This document shows, piece by piece, positions 40,160 to 49,994 of a DNA stretch of 64,000 nucleotides; the first letter of the stretch is position 1; each line of letters starts with the position of its first letter. The notes beneath the pieces are model-generated. The model did not search any database. It was not told where the DNA came from and was given only the letters and a program-made list of their open reading frames with translations. A program made the position numbers and the translations under genes. The DNA is taken from contig NZ_FMWU01000017.1 of the NCBI RefSeq assembly GCF_900103195.1, positions 1 to 64,000 on the forward strand, read 5' to 3'. Source of the stretch: Methylobacterium sp. UNC378MF (GTDB lineage: Bacteria; Pseudomonadota; Alphaproteobacteria; Rhizobiales; Beijerinckiaceae).

Positions 40160-41341
40160 TTAAGGACGCGCGGGCGTCGGCATCCGGCCTTCGATCCAGC
40201 CGACGATCGCGTCCGCCACCGCGTCGCTGTTTTCTTCCAGCATCATCATGTGGCCGTTGCCGTGGATGCCGTGCTGGGCGAGGTCCAGCCGGTCCGGCCT
40301 GGCGCCCGCCTGGGTGAGGAAGGCGGCCGTGCAATCGTCCATGGTGGCGCGGAAGGAGGCCTCGGCCGTCACGATCACGGCCGGCACCCGGGCCAGATTC
40401 GGCAGGGTACGGGCCGGCTCGCCCTGGAGCCAGCAGCGGATCTTGTCGGGTGCCGTGGCTGCGTCGGCCTGCACCACGGTCAGGTCGGCGGGGGTGCTCA
40501 CCGGCGGCTCGAAATGCAGCGGCACCCGGGTGATTCCGTAGGGCCGCGCCCGCGCCTCGCCGACGCGTTCGTACCAGTCGGTCCCGCCCTTGAAGCGGAT
40601 GTCGTAGAAGGTCGGCCCGTTGGGCTCGACGGCGACATGCGCCTTGACGAGGTCGGGGCGCTGATCGGAGACCGCCCAGCCGAAGACGCCTGCCTGGGAA
40701 TGCGTCAGCAGGATCGCGGGTCCGATCTTCTCCAGAAGGGCGATCAGCGCCGGATCGACCAGCTCCTCGCTTTTCAGAGCGCTGGCGATGTACGGCACCT
40801 GGGAGAGATAGAATTGGTCGAACGCGGCGTTGCCGCGAACCCCCGGGCCGCCCGGCCACCGGCTGTGCAGCGTCGCCTGCGGATAGAGCGCGCTGCGCTC
40901 CTGGCCGGTGAACACCGTCTCCAGATCCTCGGCCGGGAGACGGGCATAGGGGCCGTAGGTCTCGGGGTCGCCGCCGGAGCGGCCGCGCCCCACCTGATCG
41001 ACCACGTAGACCGCGAAGCCCTTGGCGGCGAAGCGGTCCGCCCAGCCCGCCCGTCCGTCGGGCGTGCCGAGGAAGTTGGCTCCGGTCTGGGCGGTGCCAT
41101 GCACGAGGACGATCGGATAGGGCTGCGTCACCCGCGCGGGGGCGCGGTATTCCACGAACATCTGCCCGTGGGCCGTGGTCTTGCCGCCTGCTGTCGCGTA
41201 GCGGCCGCCGACGAAGAAGTAGCCTGACGGGAGCGTCGGCTTGAACGGGGTTTGGGCGGATGCCCCCTCTTCGGCTCGCGGCGTCGAGACGGCTGCAAGG
41301 CAAAGCAGGGCCAACGCCCCGGCGGCGGCTTTCCTGAGCAT
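40160..41341 (-). CDS. Secreted alpha/beta hydrolase
   Basis: A 393-residue enzyme with a signal peptide (MLRKAAAGALALLCLAAVSTPRA). It has the hydrolase core YPIVLVHGTAQTGANFLGTPDGRAGWADRFAAKGFAVYVVDQVGRGRSG (oxyanion-hole HG, then the beta-strand 'vDqrG.GrS'), the nucleophile elbow LLTHSQAGVFGWAV and a C-terminal His in GIHGNGHMMMLEENSD. This resembles esterases that act on small esters or lactones. The ATG has GGGAGGA upstream. The substrate is unknown. The next minus-strand gene upstream is an MHS transporter, 86 bases away. Confidence 0.85.
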   Translation of the reverse strand: MLRKAAAGALALLCLAAVSTPRAEEGASAQTPFKPTLPSGYFFVGGRYATAGGKTTAHGQMFVEYRAPARVTQPYPIVLVHGTAQTGANFLGTPDGRAGWADRFAAKGFAVYVVDQVGRGRSGGDPETYGPYARLPAEDLETVFTGQERSALYPQATLHSRWPGGPGVRGNAAFDQFYLSQVPYIASALKSEELVDPALIALLEKIGPAILLTHSQAGVFGWAVSDQRPDLVKAHVAVEPNGPTFYDIRFKGGTDWYERVGEARARPYGITRVPLHFEPPVSTPADLTVVQADAATAPDKIRCWLQGEPARTLPNLARVPAVIVTAEASFRATMDDCTAAFLTQAGARPDRLDLAQHGIHGNGHMMMLEENSDAVADAIVGWIEGRMPTPARP

Positions 41342-41427
41342 GGTATCCTCCCGCGGACGTCTGGCGCGCCCGGCGGGAGGCATATCAGCGTGAAAACGGC
41401 GGCCGGTCCAGCAGGACGGCCTAGCGA

Positions 41428-42792
41428 TCAGGCATGGGCGAGGCGCGGCTTCTTACCGAGAGCCTCCTCGACGGTACCGGCGCCGTCGAGATAGCCGTGG
41501 ACCTTGGGGTTCGGCATGATCAGCGAGGCCACGAAGGCGATCGCCATCAGGACGGTCACGTACCAGAAGAACGTGCTCTCCATGCCGTTGTCCTTGAACC
41601 ACAGCGCCACGAACTCGGCGGTGCCACCGAAGGTGGCGTTGGCGACGGCGTAGGAGAGGCCGACCCCGAGGGCGCGGATGTTGGTGGGGAACAGCTCCGC
41701 CTTCACGATGCCGCTGATGCCCGTGTAGAACGACACCACCGCGAGCCCGAGGGTGATCAGCGCGAAGGCGAGATAGGGGTCCTTGTTGGTGCCGAGCGCC
41801 GTCATCAGCGGCACCACCATCAGCGTGCCGAGGCCGCTGTAGAGCAGCATGTTGGCCTTGCGGCCGATCTTGTCCGACAGGGCGCCGAAAATCGGCTGGA
41901 TCGCCATGTAGACGAACAGCACCACGGTCATCACCTGCGAGGCCGAGGTCTTCGGCATTCCCGCAGTGTTGACCAGATACTTCTGCATGTAGGTCGTGAA
42001 GGTATAGAAGCTCAGGGAGCCGCCGGCCGTGTAGGCCACCACCACCAGGAAGGCGCGCCAGTGCTTGGCCAGCTCGGAAAAGGTGCCGGCGGTTTCCTTG
42101 TCGCTGCTATCCTTGGTCTCGGCCAGCGAGCGCCGAAGATAGAGCGCGACGACCGCCAGCGCGGCACCGATGAAGAACGGGATGCGCCAGCCCCAGGCCG
42201 TAAGTTCCGGGCCGGTCATGACCGTCTGGAGCAGGACCAGGACCAGCGAGGCGAGGAGCTGGCCGCCAATGAGCGTGACGTACTGGAACGAGGCGAAGAA
42301 GCCGCGTTTCCCCTTGATCGCCACCTCGCTCATGTAGGTCGCCGAGGTGCCGTACTCGCCGCCGACGGACAGGCCCTGCAGCATGCGGGCGAGCAGCAGC
42401 AGCACGGGCGCCAGGGTGCCGACATGCTCGTAGGTCGGCAGGATGCCGATCAGCAGCGAGCCGAAGCACATCATCAGGACGGAGATGACCATCGAGGTCC
42501 GCCGCCCCACGCGGTCGGCGATGCGGCCGAACAGCCAGCCGCCGATCGGGCGCATGAAGAAGCCGACCGCGAAGATCCCGGCGGTCTGGAGCAATTGGCT
42601 GGTGGAATCGCCCTTGGGGAAGAAGGCCGGCGCGAAATAGAGCGCGAAGAAGGCGTAGCAGTAGAAGTCGTACCACTCGACGAGGTTGCCGGAGGACGAG
42701 CCGACGATCGCCCAGATGCGGCGCTTCCGGTCTGCGGCGTCATCGAGGGCGCTCGGTGCGATACCAATCGTATCGTCTCGCGAGGCGGACAT
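41428..42792 (-). CDS. MHS-family (MFS) metabolite:proton symporter
   Basis: Inner-membrane transporter of about 454 residues with 12 membrane segments. [34 protein letters not shown] is the start characteristic of the metabolite:H+ symporter family (KgtP/ShiA/ProP). The loop 2-3 motif is [17 protein letters not shown] and the corresponding loop 8-9 motif is [14 protein letters not shown]. Substrates in the family include dicarboxylates, shikimate and osmolytes. Which one applies here is unknown. The start is ATG at 42790-42792 with GGAG upstream. Confidence 0.92.
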   Translation of the reverse strand: MSASRDDTIGIAPSALDDAADRKRRIWAIVGSSSGNLVEWYDFYCYAFFALYFAPAFFPKGDSTSQLLQTAGIFAVGFFMRPIGGWLFGRIADRVGRRTSMVISVLMMCFGSLLIGILPTYEHVGTLAPVLLLLARMLQGLSVGGEYGTSATYMSEVAIKGKRGFFASFQYVTLIGGQLLASLVLVLLQTVMTGPELTAWGWRIPFFIGAALAVVALYLRRSLAETKDSSDKETAGTFSELAKHWRAFLVVVAYTAGGSLSFYTFTTYMQKYLVNTAGMPKTSASQVMTVVLFVYMAIQPIFGALSDKIGRKANMLLYSGLGTLMVVPLMTALGTNKDPYLAFALITLGLAVVSFYTGISGIVKAELFPTNIRALGVGLSYAVANATFGGTAEFVALWFKDNGMESTFFWYVTVLMAIAFVASLIMPNPKVHGYLDGAGTVEEALGKKPRLAHA

Positions 42793-43029
42793 GGCGTCTC
42801 CGTCGATCAATCTTGATGCCGGCCGCGGCCGGTCTCTTCTTCGTGCGGCGCGACGTTACAGGCGACGCGCCTGATCGCAAGGCCGTGATCGGACTTAGCC
42901 GAGGACAGCGCGGGACCGTGTCACTGCGGTGCGTCCACGACGCCGCGGGACGGAACGGTTCGCCCCGAGGCCCCGTTGCGGGCCGGCATGGGCGTCGCTG
43001 GCGCTCCGGCAAGTCCAGGAGGAGAGGCC

Positions 43030-43791
43030 ATGAAGCGCATTCTGAGAGACACCGTTGCGGCAGCTATCGTCGTGGCCGGAGCGGCGACGGCCTTCGCACA
43101 GGGCGGCCCGGGCGCCGGCGGTGCCGGGCCAGGTGGCGGCTCCGGCGGTCCCGGCGGAGCGGCTGCCGGTGCAGGTGCCGGGCCGGCCGGTGGGGGCGCA
43201 GGCCCGGGCGGCGGCATGCGGGGCGGTGCCGGCGGCGCCGAGGGCGGCGCAATGCGTGGTGCCGGGGGGGCCGAGGGCGGTCCGCGCGGCGCCGAGCCGG
43301 GTGGTCCGGCCGGTCGCGGTGCCGAAGGTCCGGGGCGCCCTGGTGGCGCAGCCGAGCGCAACGGCCCGTCGGATCGGGCCGGGACGGCCGCCAATCCCGG
43401 GGCCCGCGAACAAGGCGCCGGTGGCGAGCGCGGCAACCGCGACGCCGCCGGTTCCGATCGAGGCGGCCGCGGGCCGGCCGGTGAGCGGGGCGGCCGCGCA
43501 GGCGCCCGCGAGGGCGGCGCAGTCCGCGGTGCCGTCGGCCGGCTCGATACCCGGCAGCGGACCGAGTTCCGCAGCTCGATCACCCGTCTGGGCGTCTCGC
43601 CCATCCGGGACGTCGCCTTCGGCCTCGCAGTCGGCACCACGATCCCGCGCTCGGTGACGCTGCATCGGCTTCCGCCCGCGATCGTCACCCTCGTCCCGGA
43701 ATACGAGGGCTACGAGTTCATCCTCGTGCGCGACGACATCGTGATCATCGATCCCGACACCTACGAGATTGTCGACGTCATTCCGGCCTGA
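43030..43791 (+). CDS. Gly/Ala-rich exported protein with DUF1236 domain
   Basis: A 253-residue protein. It has a signal peptide (MKRILRDTVAAAIVVAGAATAFA), then a low-complexity tract of about 150 residues rich in Gly, Ala, Arg and Pro (repeating units such as GGAGGAEGG, GPGG, GGRG). The last about 85 residues form a DUF1236 domain (RTEFRSSITRLGVSPIRDVAFGLAVGTTIPRSVTLHRLPPAIVTLVPEYEGYEFILVRDDIVIIDPDTYEIVDVI), an exported alphaproteobacterial domain of unknown role. AGGAGGAG precedes the ATG. The Gly/Ala tract may form an extended envelope spacer. Confidence 0.85.
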   Translation: MKRILRDTVAAAIVVAGAATAFAQGGPGAGGAGPGGGSGGPGGAAAGAGAGPAGGGAGPGGGMRGGAGGAEGGAMRGAGGAEGGPRGAEPGGPAGRGAEGPGRPGGAAERNGPSDRAGTAANPGAREQGAGGERGNRDAAGSDRGGRGPAGERGGRAGAREGGAVRGAVGRLDTRQRTEFRSSITRLGVSPIRDVAFGLAVGTTIPRSVTLHRLPPAIVTLVPEYEGYEFILVRDDIVIIDPDTYEIVDVIPA

Positions 43792-43817
43792 TCGGCCGGC
43801 GGCGGCCAACCACGAGC

Positions 43818-43838
43818 ACCGGGCGGATCATCCGCCCG
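43818..43838. terminator. Bidirectional terminator
   Basis: CCGGGCGGAT (43818-43827) pairs perfectly with ATCCGCCCGG (43829-43838). It lies between the convergent DUF1236 and hrcA genes. Confidence 0.6.
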
Positions 43839-43845
43839 GCGTCCC

Positions 43846-44940
43846 CTATCTCCCGCCATCCAGCAGCTTCGACACCACGCGGGCCGTGTAGTCGACCATC
43901 GGCACGATGCGCGCGTAATTGAGCCGCGTCGGGCCGATCACCCCGACGACCCCCACGATCTTCTGCGATCCGTCGCGGAACGGCGCCGCGATCAGTGACG
44001 AACCCGACAGCGAGAACAGCTTGTTCTCCGAGCCGATGAAGATCCGCACGCCCTCGCCGCCCTCCGCGCGGGCCAGGAGGTCGATGACATCCTTCTGGGT
44101 CTCCAGGTCGTTGAACAGCAGGCGGATGCGTTCGAGATCCTCCACCGCGCGCAGGTCGTCGAGCAGGTTGGCCTGACCCCGCACGATCAGCTGGCGCGCC
44201 TCGGTCGGTCCCACCGGCGTGGCGAGACCGGCATCCACCAGGCGCTCGGTGATCGCATCGAGTTCGCGCTTCATCGCCTTACGGCCGGCCTCGATCTCGG
44301 CGCGCAGGGAGCCCAGGGTTCGGCCCTGCAGCCGCGCGTTCAGGAAGTTCGTGGCCTCCTGAAGGGCACCCGCCGGCAGACCCGGCGGCAGGTCCACGAG
44401 ACGATTCTCGACCGAGCCATCGTCCGAGACGAGGATGACGAGGGCGCGGGCGGGATCGAGACGCACGAACTCGATGTGCTTCAGGTTCACGTTCGCCTTG
44501 GTGGTCAGGACGACGCCGGCCCCGCGCGAGACCCCCGACAGCATGGTCGAGGCCTCGGCCAGAGCCGAGTCGAACGTATGCCCCGAGGCTGCCGCGCGCA
44601 TCTGCGCCTCGATGCGGGCCTGCTCGTCCTGGCTGACGTCGCCGAGCTCGAGCATTGCGTCGACGAAGAAGCGCAATCCGAGTTCGGTCGGCAGGCGCCC
44701 GGCCGAGGTGTGCGGCGCGAAGATCAGGCCGGAATGCTCCAGATCCGCCATCACGTTCCGGATCGAGGCCGGCGACAGCGCCATCGGGAGGATCCGGGCG
44801 AGATTCCGGGACCCCATGGGCTCGCCGGTCGTGAGATAGCTCTCGACGATCTGCCGAAAGATCTCCCGGGCACGCTCGTTGAGGGCGGCAAGGGCCTGCA
44901 TGGACTGGCCGTTGGAGAGGTTGGGACCGGGGTGTGTCAC
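43846..44940 (-). CDS. hrcA: Heat-inducible transcription repressor HrcA
   Basis: Winged-helix repressor of class I heat-shock genes (groE, dnaK) through the CIRCE operator; 364 residues from the GTG used here. The N-terminal winged helix ([79 protein letters not shown]) is diagnostic. [29 protein letters not shown] is the conserved C-terminus. AGGA at proper spacing supports the GTG at 44938-44940; an ATG at 44964 is possible. It is divergent from rph, as in other alphaproteobacteria, but grpE does not follow, and no CIRCE sequence is seen upstream. Confidence 0.95.
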   Translation of the reverse strand: MTHPGPNLSNGQSMQALAALNERAREIFRQIVESYLTTGEPMGSRNLARILPMALSPASIRNVMADLEHSGLIFAPHTSAGRLPTELGLRFFVDAMLELGDVSQDEQARIEAQMRAAASGHTFDSALAEASTMLSGVSRGAGVVLTTKANVNLKHIEFVRLDPARALVILVSDDGSVENRLVDLPPGLPAGALQEATNFLNARLQGRTLGSLRAEIEAGRKAMKRELDAITERLVDAGLATPVGPTEARQLIVRGQANLLDDLRAVEDLERIRLLFNDLETQKDVIDLLARAEGGEGVRIFIGSENKLFSLSGSSLIAAPFRDGSQKIVGVVGVIGPTRLNYARIVPMVDYTARVVSKLLDGGR

Positions 44941-45068
44941 GCAATCATCCTGTGGTGCGATCATGTCCAACCGTCTCGCCCGGATCAATCCGTCAGGCGC
45001 TGCTTGCCCGCGCTGGCGCGTCGGCCTAAGAGCCCGGCCCTCGACACTCTCGACAGAAGGGGCCCGCA

Positions 45069-45782
45069 ATGCGGCCTTCCAAGCGTGCCGCCGACGAGTT
45101 GCGGCCCGTGAGCCTGGAGCGCGCGGTCTCGCGCTACGCCGAGGGCTCGTGCCTCGTCAGTTTCGGCAACACCCGGGTGCACTGCACAGCGTCGCTGGAA
45201 GAGCGTTCACCCCCGTGGCTGCGCGGTTCCGGCAAGGGCTGGGTCACGGCCGAGTATGCCATGCTCCCGCGTGCGACGCACGAACGCACCCGCCGCGAGG
45301 TCGGTTCCGGGAAGCCGTCGGGTCGGACACAGGAGATCCAGCGGCTGATCGGCCGGTCGCTGCGCGCCGTCACCAACTTGCCGGCCATGGGCGAACGCCA
45401 GATCACGATCGACTGCGACGTCATCCAGGCCGATGGGGGCACCCGGACGGCCGCGATCACCGGCGCCTGGGTGGCCCTCCACGATTGCTTCGCCTGGATG
45501 CGGACGCGCTCGATCATCTCGGTCGATCCGCTCCGCGACCACGTCGCCGCCGTGTCCTGCGGCCTCTACAAGGGCCTGCCGGTCCTCGACCTCGACTACG
45601 CGGAGGATTCGGCCGCGGAGACCGACGCCAACTTCGTGCTCACCGGCCGCGGCGGGATCGTTGAGGTGCAGGGCACCGCCGAGATGGAACCGTTCACTCA
45701 GGAGCAGCTCCTCGAACTCCTGGGCCTCGCCCGCGCCGGCACCGAGCGCTTGGTCGCCCTCCAGAAGGAAGCCATCGCGTGA
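45069..45782 (+). CDS. rph: Ribonuclease PH
   Basis: Phosphate-dependent 3'-5' exoribonuclease that trims tRNA 3' ends; 237 residues, normal length. [45 protein letters not shown] is the family N-terminus. [50 protein letters not shown] is the phosphate/catalytic region, and [24 protein letters not shown] the C-terminus. It overlaps rdgB by four bases. Confidence 0.97.
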   Translation: MRPSKRAADELRPVSLERAVSRYAEGSCLVSFGNTRVHCTASLEERSPPWLRGSGKGWVTAEYAMLPRATHERTRREVGSGKPSGRTQEIQRLIGRSLRAVTNLPAMGERQITIDCDVIQADGGTRTAAITGAWVALHDCFAWMRTRSIISVDPLRDHVAAVSCGLYKGLPVLDLDYAEDSAAETDANFVLTGRGGIVEVQGTAEMEPFTQEQLLELLGLARAGTERLVALQKEAIA

Positions 45783-46408
45783 GCCGCCGCCTCACCGGGA
45801 AGGTGGTGATCGCCACCCACAATGCCGGCAAGCTCGCCGAGATGCGCGATCTTCTGGCGCCGTTCGGGATCGAGGCGGTGTCGGCGGGTGAACTCGGCCT
45901 GCCGGAGCCCGAGGAGACCGGCACGATGTTCGCCGAGAATGCCGCCATCAAGGCCCAGGCAGCGGCCAACGCTACCGGGCTTCCGGCCTTTGCGGACGAT
46001 TCGGGCCTCTGCGTGGACGGCCTCGACGGGGCGCCAGGCATCTTCTCGGCCCGGTGGGCCGGTCCGACCAAGGATTTCGCCGGCGCAATGGACCGGATCT
46101 TCGTCGAACTCGACAGGCGCAGCGCGACCGAACGTCGGGCGCATTTCGTGTCGGCCCTGGTTCTGGCCTGGCCGGACGGCCATACCGAGCTGTTCGAGGG
46201 GCGGGTGTTCGGCGATCTTGTCGCGCCGCGGGGCTCGGCGGGCTTCGGTTACGATCCGATCTTCCGGCCGGATGGCCACGACCGGACCTTCGGCGAGATG
46301 AGCGCCGAGGAGAAACACGGCGTCGACTGGCAGCGGGGGCGGGGCCTGTCGCACCGGGCCCGGGCCTTCGTCGAGTTGAGCCGGGCCTGCCTCGCGCCCG
46401 GCTCCTGA
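45779..46408 (+). CDS. rdgB: XTP/dITP diphosphatase (RdgB/Ham1)
   Basis: House-cleaning pyrophosphatase of 209 residues that removes XTP and d[25 protein letters not shown] is the nucleotide-binding start (T/SxNxxK). [37 protein letters not shown] is the catalytic motif, and [43 protein letters not shown] the C-terminal region, with Asp in HGVDWQ where many homologues have N-x-I-S-H/R. The start is GTG, coupled to the end of rph. Confidence 0.96.
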   Translation: MSRRLTGKVVIATHNAGKLAEMRDLLAPFGIEAVSAGELGLPEPEETGTMFAENAAIKAQAAANATGLPAFADDSGLCVDGLDGAPGIFSARWAGPTKDFAGAMDRIFVELDRRSATERRAHFVSALVLAWPDGHTELFEGRVFGDLVAPRGSAGFGYDPIFRPDGHDRTFGEMSAEEKHGVDWQRGRGLSHRARAFVELSRACLAPGS

Positions 46409-46446
46409 TTGCCAAACGGCGCGCGGGCGCTCACATCCCGGCCATC

Positions 46447-47622
46447 ATGGCATCGACCGGCCCGGACCATCCGACCCGCGACGCGGGCTTCGGGATCTAC
46501 CTGCACTGGCCCTTCTGCGCCGCGAAGTGCCCGTATTGCGACTTCAACAGCCACGTGCGCCACGCGGGCGTGGACGAGCCGCGCTTCCTCGCGGCCTTCC
46601 GGGCGGAGATCGCCCACAATGCCACCCGCACGCCCGGCCGGACCGTCACCAGCATTTTCCTCGGCGGCGGCACGCCGTCGCTGATGCAGCCCGCCACCGT
46701 CGCCGGCCTGCTCGACGCGGTGGCCGCTCATTGGACGGTCGCGCCGGACGCCGAGGTGACCCTCGAGGCCAACCCGTCGAGCGTCGAGGCCGGCCGCTTC
46801 CACGGCTACCGCGCGGCCGGGGTCAACCGGGTCTCCCTCGGCGTCCAAGCGCTCGACGACGCCTCGCTGCGAACCCTCGGACGCCTGCACGATGCCGCGC
46901 AGGCGCTGGAGGCGATCGAGCTGGCGCAATCGGCCTTCGCGCGGACCTCCTTCGACCTGATCTACGCGCGGCCCGGGCAGACGCCGGCCCTGTGGCGCGC
47001 GGAGCTCGGCGCGGCGCTGGCGCGGGCGGCCGAGCATCTCTCGCTCTACCAGCTCACCATCGAGCCCGGGACGCCGTTCCACGGGCTCGCCGCCGCCGGC
47101 AAGCTGGTGACGCCGGACGACGAGGTCGGCCGCGCCCTCTACGACGTCACCCAGGATCTCTGCGCGAAGGCTGGGATGCCGGCCTACGAAATCTCGAACC
47201 ATGCCCGTCCCGGCGCGGAGTCGCGGCACAACCTGCTCTACTGGCGCTACGGCGAATATGCCGGCATCGGCCCGGGGGCCCACGGCCGGCTGGTGACGCC
47301 CTCGGCGCGCATCGGAACGGTCACCGAGCGGTCGCCCGAGGCGTGGCTCGCCCGCGTCGAGCGCGCGGGACACGGCGTCGTTGAGACCGAAACGCTGACG
47401 GCCGCCGATCAGGCCGACGAATTCCTGGTCATGGGCCTCCGGCTCCGCGAAGGGATCGATCCGGAGCGCTACGCTGCTCTCAAGGGGCGCGCGCTGAACG
47501 GCAACCGCATCGGCATGCTGATCGGCGACGGCCTGCTGGAGCGGCTGCCCGGCGGCCGCATCGCCGCCACGGCGCGCGGGGCCCCCGTCCTCAACGCGCT
47601 GGTCGCCGAACTCGCGGCCTGA
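46447..47622 (+). CDS. hemW: HemW radical SAM heme chaperone
   Basis: A 391-residue radical SAM protein of the HemN/HemW group. The cluster motif CAAKCPYCDFN (CxxxCxxC) appears in LHWPFCAAKCPYCDFNSHV. SIFLGGGTPSLMQPATVAGLLDAV and VTLEANPSSVEAGRFHGYRAAGVNRVSLGVQALDDASLRTLGRLHDA are the SAM-domain motifs. The C-terminal wing is present (ADQADEFLVMGLRLREGIDP). The length and lack of the extra N-terminal catalytic residues favour HemW, the heme chaperone, over coproporphyrinogen dehydrogenase HemN. It is the third gene of rph-rdgB-hemW, and its stop abuts the convergent gene's stop. Confidence 0.94.
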   Translation: MASTGPDHPTRDAGFGIYLHWPFCAAKCPYCDFNSHVRHAGVDEPRFLAAFRAEIAHNATRTPGRTVTSIFLGGGTPSLMQPATVAGLLDAVAAHWTVAPDAEVTLEANPSSVEAGRFHGYRAAGVNRVSLGVQALDDASLRTLGRLHDAAQALEAIELAQSAFARTSFDLIYARPGQTPALWRAELGAALARAAEHLSLYQLTIEPGTPFHGLAAAGKLVTPDDEVGRALYDVTQDLCAKAGMPAYEISNHARPGAESRHNLLYWRYGEYAGIGPGAHGRLVTPSARIGTVTERSPEAWLARVERAGHGVVETETLTAADQADEFLVMGLRLREGIDPERYAALKGRALNGNRIGMLIGDGLLERLPGGRIAATARGAPVLNALVAELAA

Positions 47623-48888
47623 TCAGGTCCCGGGCTTTGCGAGGACCCGCGGCGCCGGGCTGACCGGCGTCGCCGCGTTGTTGCGGATCTCGTAGACGGC
47701 CAGGGACCGCTCGCTCTGCCCGTCCGGTCGGAAGCGGAAGGTGCCGTCGATGCCGGCGAAGCCCGACCCGTTCGTCAGGGTGGCCTCCGCGAAGCGCTGC
47801 GAGCCGTAGCGCCGGGACAGGGCCGCGGCGAGCATCACCGCATCGTAGGCCAGGGAAGCCACGCGCGGCGGCACGCCGCCGAACCGGGCCTGATAGCGGC
47901 CGCTGAAATTCGAGAAGCCCGCGCGGTCGGGCGAGGCGAAGCGGCCACCTTGCAGCGCGGGCAGGGCGAACAGCGATGGCTCGTTCCAGAGGGCGGTGCC
48001 GATCGGGCGCACCCGGGCCGGTGAGAACCCCGCCTTGGTCAGCGCGGCCGCAACGGCCGGCAGGGACTCGGCGGTCTCCGGGATGAACAGCGCGTCGGCG
48101 GTGGCGCCGGGGCCGGCAATGACACGCGACAGCCGCTCCACCGCGGGCCCGGGCGCACCGGCAGGATAGCGTTCCACGGCGGCGATCCGCGCACCCTTGC
48201 GCGCAACGGCCTCGCGGAACTCCGCCTCAACGGCGTTGCCGTAGGCGGTCTCTGGAATCAGCGCCGCGAAGGACCGCTTTCCGCCGGACACGGAATCCTC
48301 GACGACGCGGTCGACCTCCGGCTGCGGCAGGAAGCTCAACAGGTAGACCCCCCGGTTCGCCACGGTCACATCCGTCGAGAAACCGATCACCGGCTTGCCG
48401 GCGGTCCGCGCCACGACCGCCGCTGCCTGGACGCTGCCGGCGAAGAGGGGGCCGAGCACGATCTCGGCACCCTGACGCAGCGCCTCCTGGGTCGCGTCCC
48501 GGGCCCCGTCCGGGCTGCCCCGATCGTCCTCGACCAGGATCGTCAGATCCGGCTGCTGCGCCTCGTCGTAGGCGAGCTGCGCCGCGTTGCGCAGGGCCGC
48601 GCCCACCGTCGAGCCCTGGCCGGTCAGCGGCAGCACGAGGGCAACCTTCACCGAACCGGAGCCGATGCGCGCGGTGCCGCCCGCGGCCGGCATCGTCGGC
48701 GCCGCGGGCGCGGGGCCCGGCGCCTCCGGCACGGCCGCCGGCGGCGTCAGCTCGGCCTGCGGCGCCGTCACGCGCCGGGCGAGGTCGGTGCCCAGACAGC
48801 CGCCCAGCGGCAGCAGGATGGCGCAGAGCGCGGCAGTCGAGGCGGTGACGCGCACGAGACGGTCCCGCGCGCTTGTCGGACGCGCCAT
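47623..48888 (-). CDS. LpoA-like penicillin-binding protein activator lipoprotein
   Basis: A 421-residue lipoprotein. The signal sequence ends at the lipobox LGGC (Cys at about residue 31). A Pro/Ala-rich linker (about 45-80) follows, then a type 1 periplasmic binding fold (KVALVLPLTGQGSTVGAALRNAAQLAYDEAQQPDLTILVEDDRGSPDGARDATQEALRQGAEIVLGPLFAGSVQAAA...). This is the usual alphaproteobacterial 'penicillin-binding protein activator' placed before rsmI. The LpoA role in stimulating PBP1A is by family analogy. The ATG at 48886-48888 has GGAG upstream. It converges with hemW with no gap: the two stop codons abut in TGATCA. Confidence 0.88.
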   Translation of the reverse strand: MARPTSARDRLVRVTASTAALCAILLPLGGCLGTDLARRVTAPQAELTPPAAVPEAPGPAPAAPTMPAAGGTARIGSGSVKVALVLPLTGQGSTVGAALRNAAQLAYDEAQQPDLTILVEDDRGSPDGARDATQEALRQGAEIVLGPLFAGSVQAAAVVARTAGKPVIGFSTDVTVANRGVYLLSFLPQPEVDRVVEDSVSGGKRSFAALIPETAYGNAVEAEFREAVARKGARIAAVERYPAGAPGPAVERLSRVIAGPGATADALFIPETAESLPAVAAALTKAGFSPARVRPIGTALWNEPSLFALPALQGGRFASPDRAGFSNFSGRYQARFGGVPPRVASLAYDAVMLAAALSRRYGSQRFAEATLTNGSGFAGIDGTFRFRPDGQSERSLAVYEIRNNAATPVSPAPRVLAKPGT

Positions 48889-49022
48889 GGCGCGGACTCC
48901 TTCGGGCAGGCCCTCCAGCCTGACGGCCGGATTTCCAAAAGTAAACGTGAGGGCACCGACTTGCCCCCGGTCGGGCGGCCTCACCGCGACGAGAGCCGGC
49001 GGGTGTGGCAAGATCGCCGGAC

Positions 49023-49994
49023 ATGACCCGACGATTCGATGACCCGGGGCCCGCCGCCTCGACCCGCGCGCCGTCCCAGAAGCTCGCCCCCGATCGACCG
49101 CGCAGCACCACGTTCACGGCCTTCGGGCTGGCGAGCGAAGCCGAAGCGCTGTCGCCGGGCCTGCACATCGTGGCGACCCCGATCGGGAATCTGCGCGACA
49201 TCACCATCCGGGCCTTGGCCACTCTGGCGGCCGCGGATGCAGTTCTGGCCGAGGACACCCGCGTCACCCGCAACCTTCTGGCGCATTACGGGATCACGAC
49301 ACCGCTGCTGGCCTATCACGAGCATTCCAACGAGGCCGTGCGCGAGCGGATGGTCACGCGGCTGCGCGCCGGCGAAGCCCTGGCCCTCGTCTCGGATGCG
49401 GGCACGCCGCTGGTCTCGGATCCTGGCTACAAGCTTGTCCAGGCCGCCATCGAAGCCGGGATCGCGATCACGCCGGTGCCGGGGCCGTCGGCGGTGATGA
49501 CGGCCCTGGTCGCCGCGGGTCTTCCGACCGACCGCTTCTTCTTCGAAGGCTTCCTGCCGCAGAAAGCCGGAGCCCGGCGCAACCGCCTGGAAGCGCTGAT
49601 TCAGGTCCCGGGCACGCTGGTCCTGTTCGAGTCGCCGCATCGCCTGCCCGACATGCTGGCGGACGCCGCGGCGGTGCTCGGCCCGGAACGCCCGGCCGCC
49701 GTGACCCGCGAGCTGACCAAGCTCTACGAAACCATCCGGCGGGATACCTTGGGCAGCCTGAGCGAGCGCTTCGCCCAGGAGGGACCGCCGAAGGGTGAGA
49801 TCGTGGTGATCATCGGTGCGGCGACGGCGCCGGAGCGGAATGCGGATTCGGATGCCGCACTCGATGCGCTCATCCTGGGGGCGCTCGAGCGGCACTCGAT
49901 CAAGGACGCCGCCAGCCTCGTCGCCGACGAGACCGGGCAGCCCCGGCGTCAGGTCTACGCGCGGGCGCTGGCGCTCGCGCGTGAACAGGGATGA
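49023..49994 (+). CDS. rsmI: 16S rRNA (cytidine-2'-O)-methyltransferase RsmI
   Basis: Tetrapyrrole-methylase-fold enzyme of 323 residues that 2'-O-methylates C1402 of 16S rRNA. GLHIVATPIGNLRDITIRALATLAAADAVLAEDTRVTRNLLAHYGI is the family N-terminus and ALALVSDAGTPLVSDPGYKLVQAAIEAG the SAM region. VPGPSAVMTALVAAGLPTDRFFFEGFLPQKAGARRNRLEAL is also characteristic. The N-terminus has about 45 extra residues before the first strand, as often seen in the order. It overlaps yraN by four bases. Confidence 0.95.
   Translation: MTRRFDDPGPAASTRAPSQKLAPDRPRSTTFTAFGLASEAEALSPGLHIVATPIGNLRDITIRALATLAAADAVLAEDTRVTRNLLAHYGITTPLLAYHEHSNEAVRERMVTRLRAGEALALVSDAGTPLVSDPGYKLVQAAIEAGIAITPVPGPSAVMTALVAAGLPTDRFFFEGFLPQKAGARRNRLEALIQVPGTLVLFESPHRLPDMLADAAAVLGPERPAAVTRELTKLYETIRRDTLGSLSERFAQEGPPKGEIVVIIGAATAPERNADSDAALDALILGALERHSIKDAASLVADETGQPRRQVYARALALAREQG

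Noticed and set aside
44941-45068. Search for a CIRCE element upstream of hrcA
   Set aside because: No matching half-sites found.
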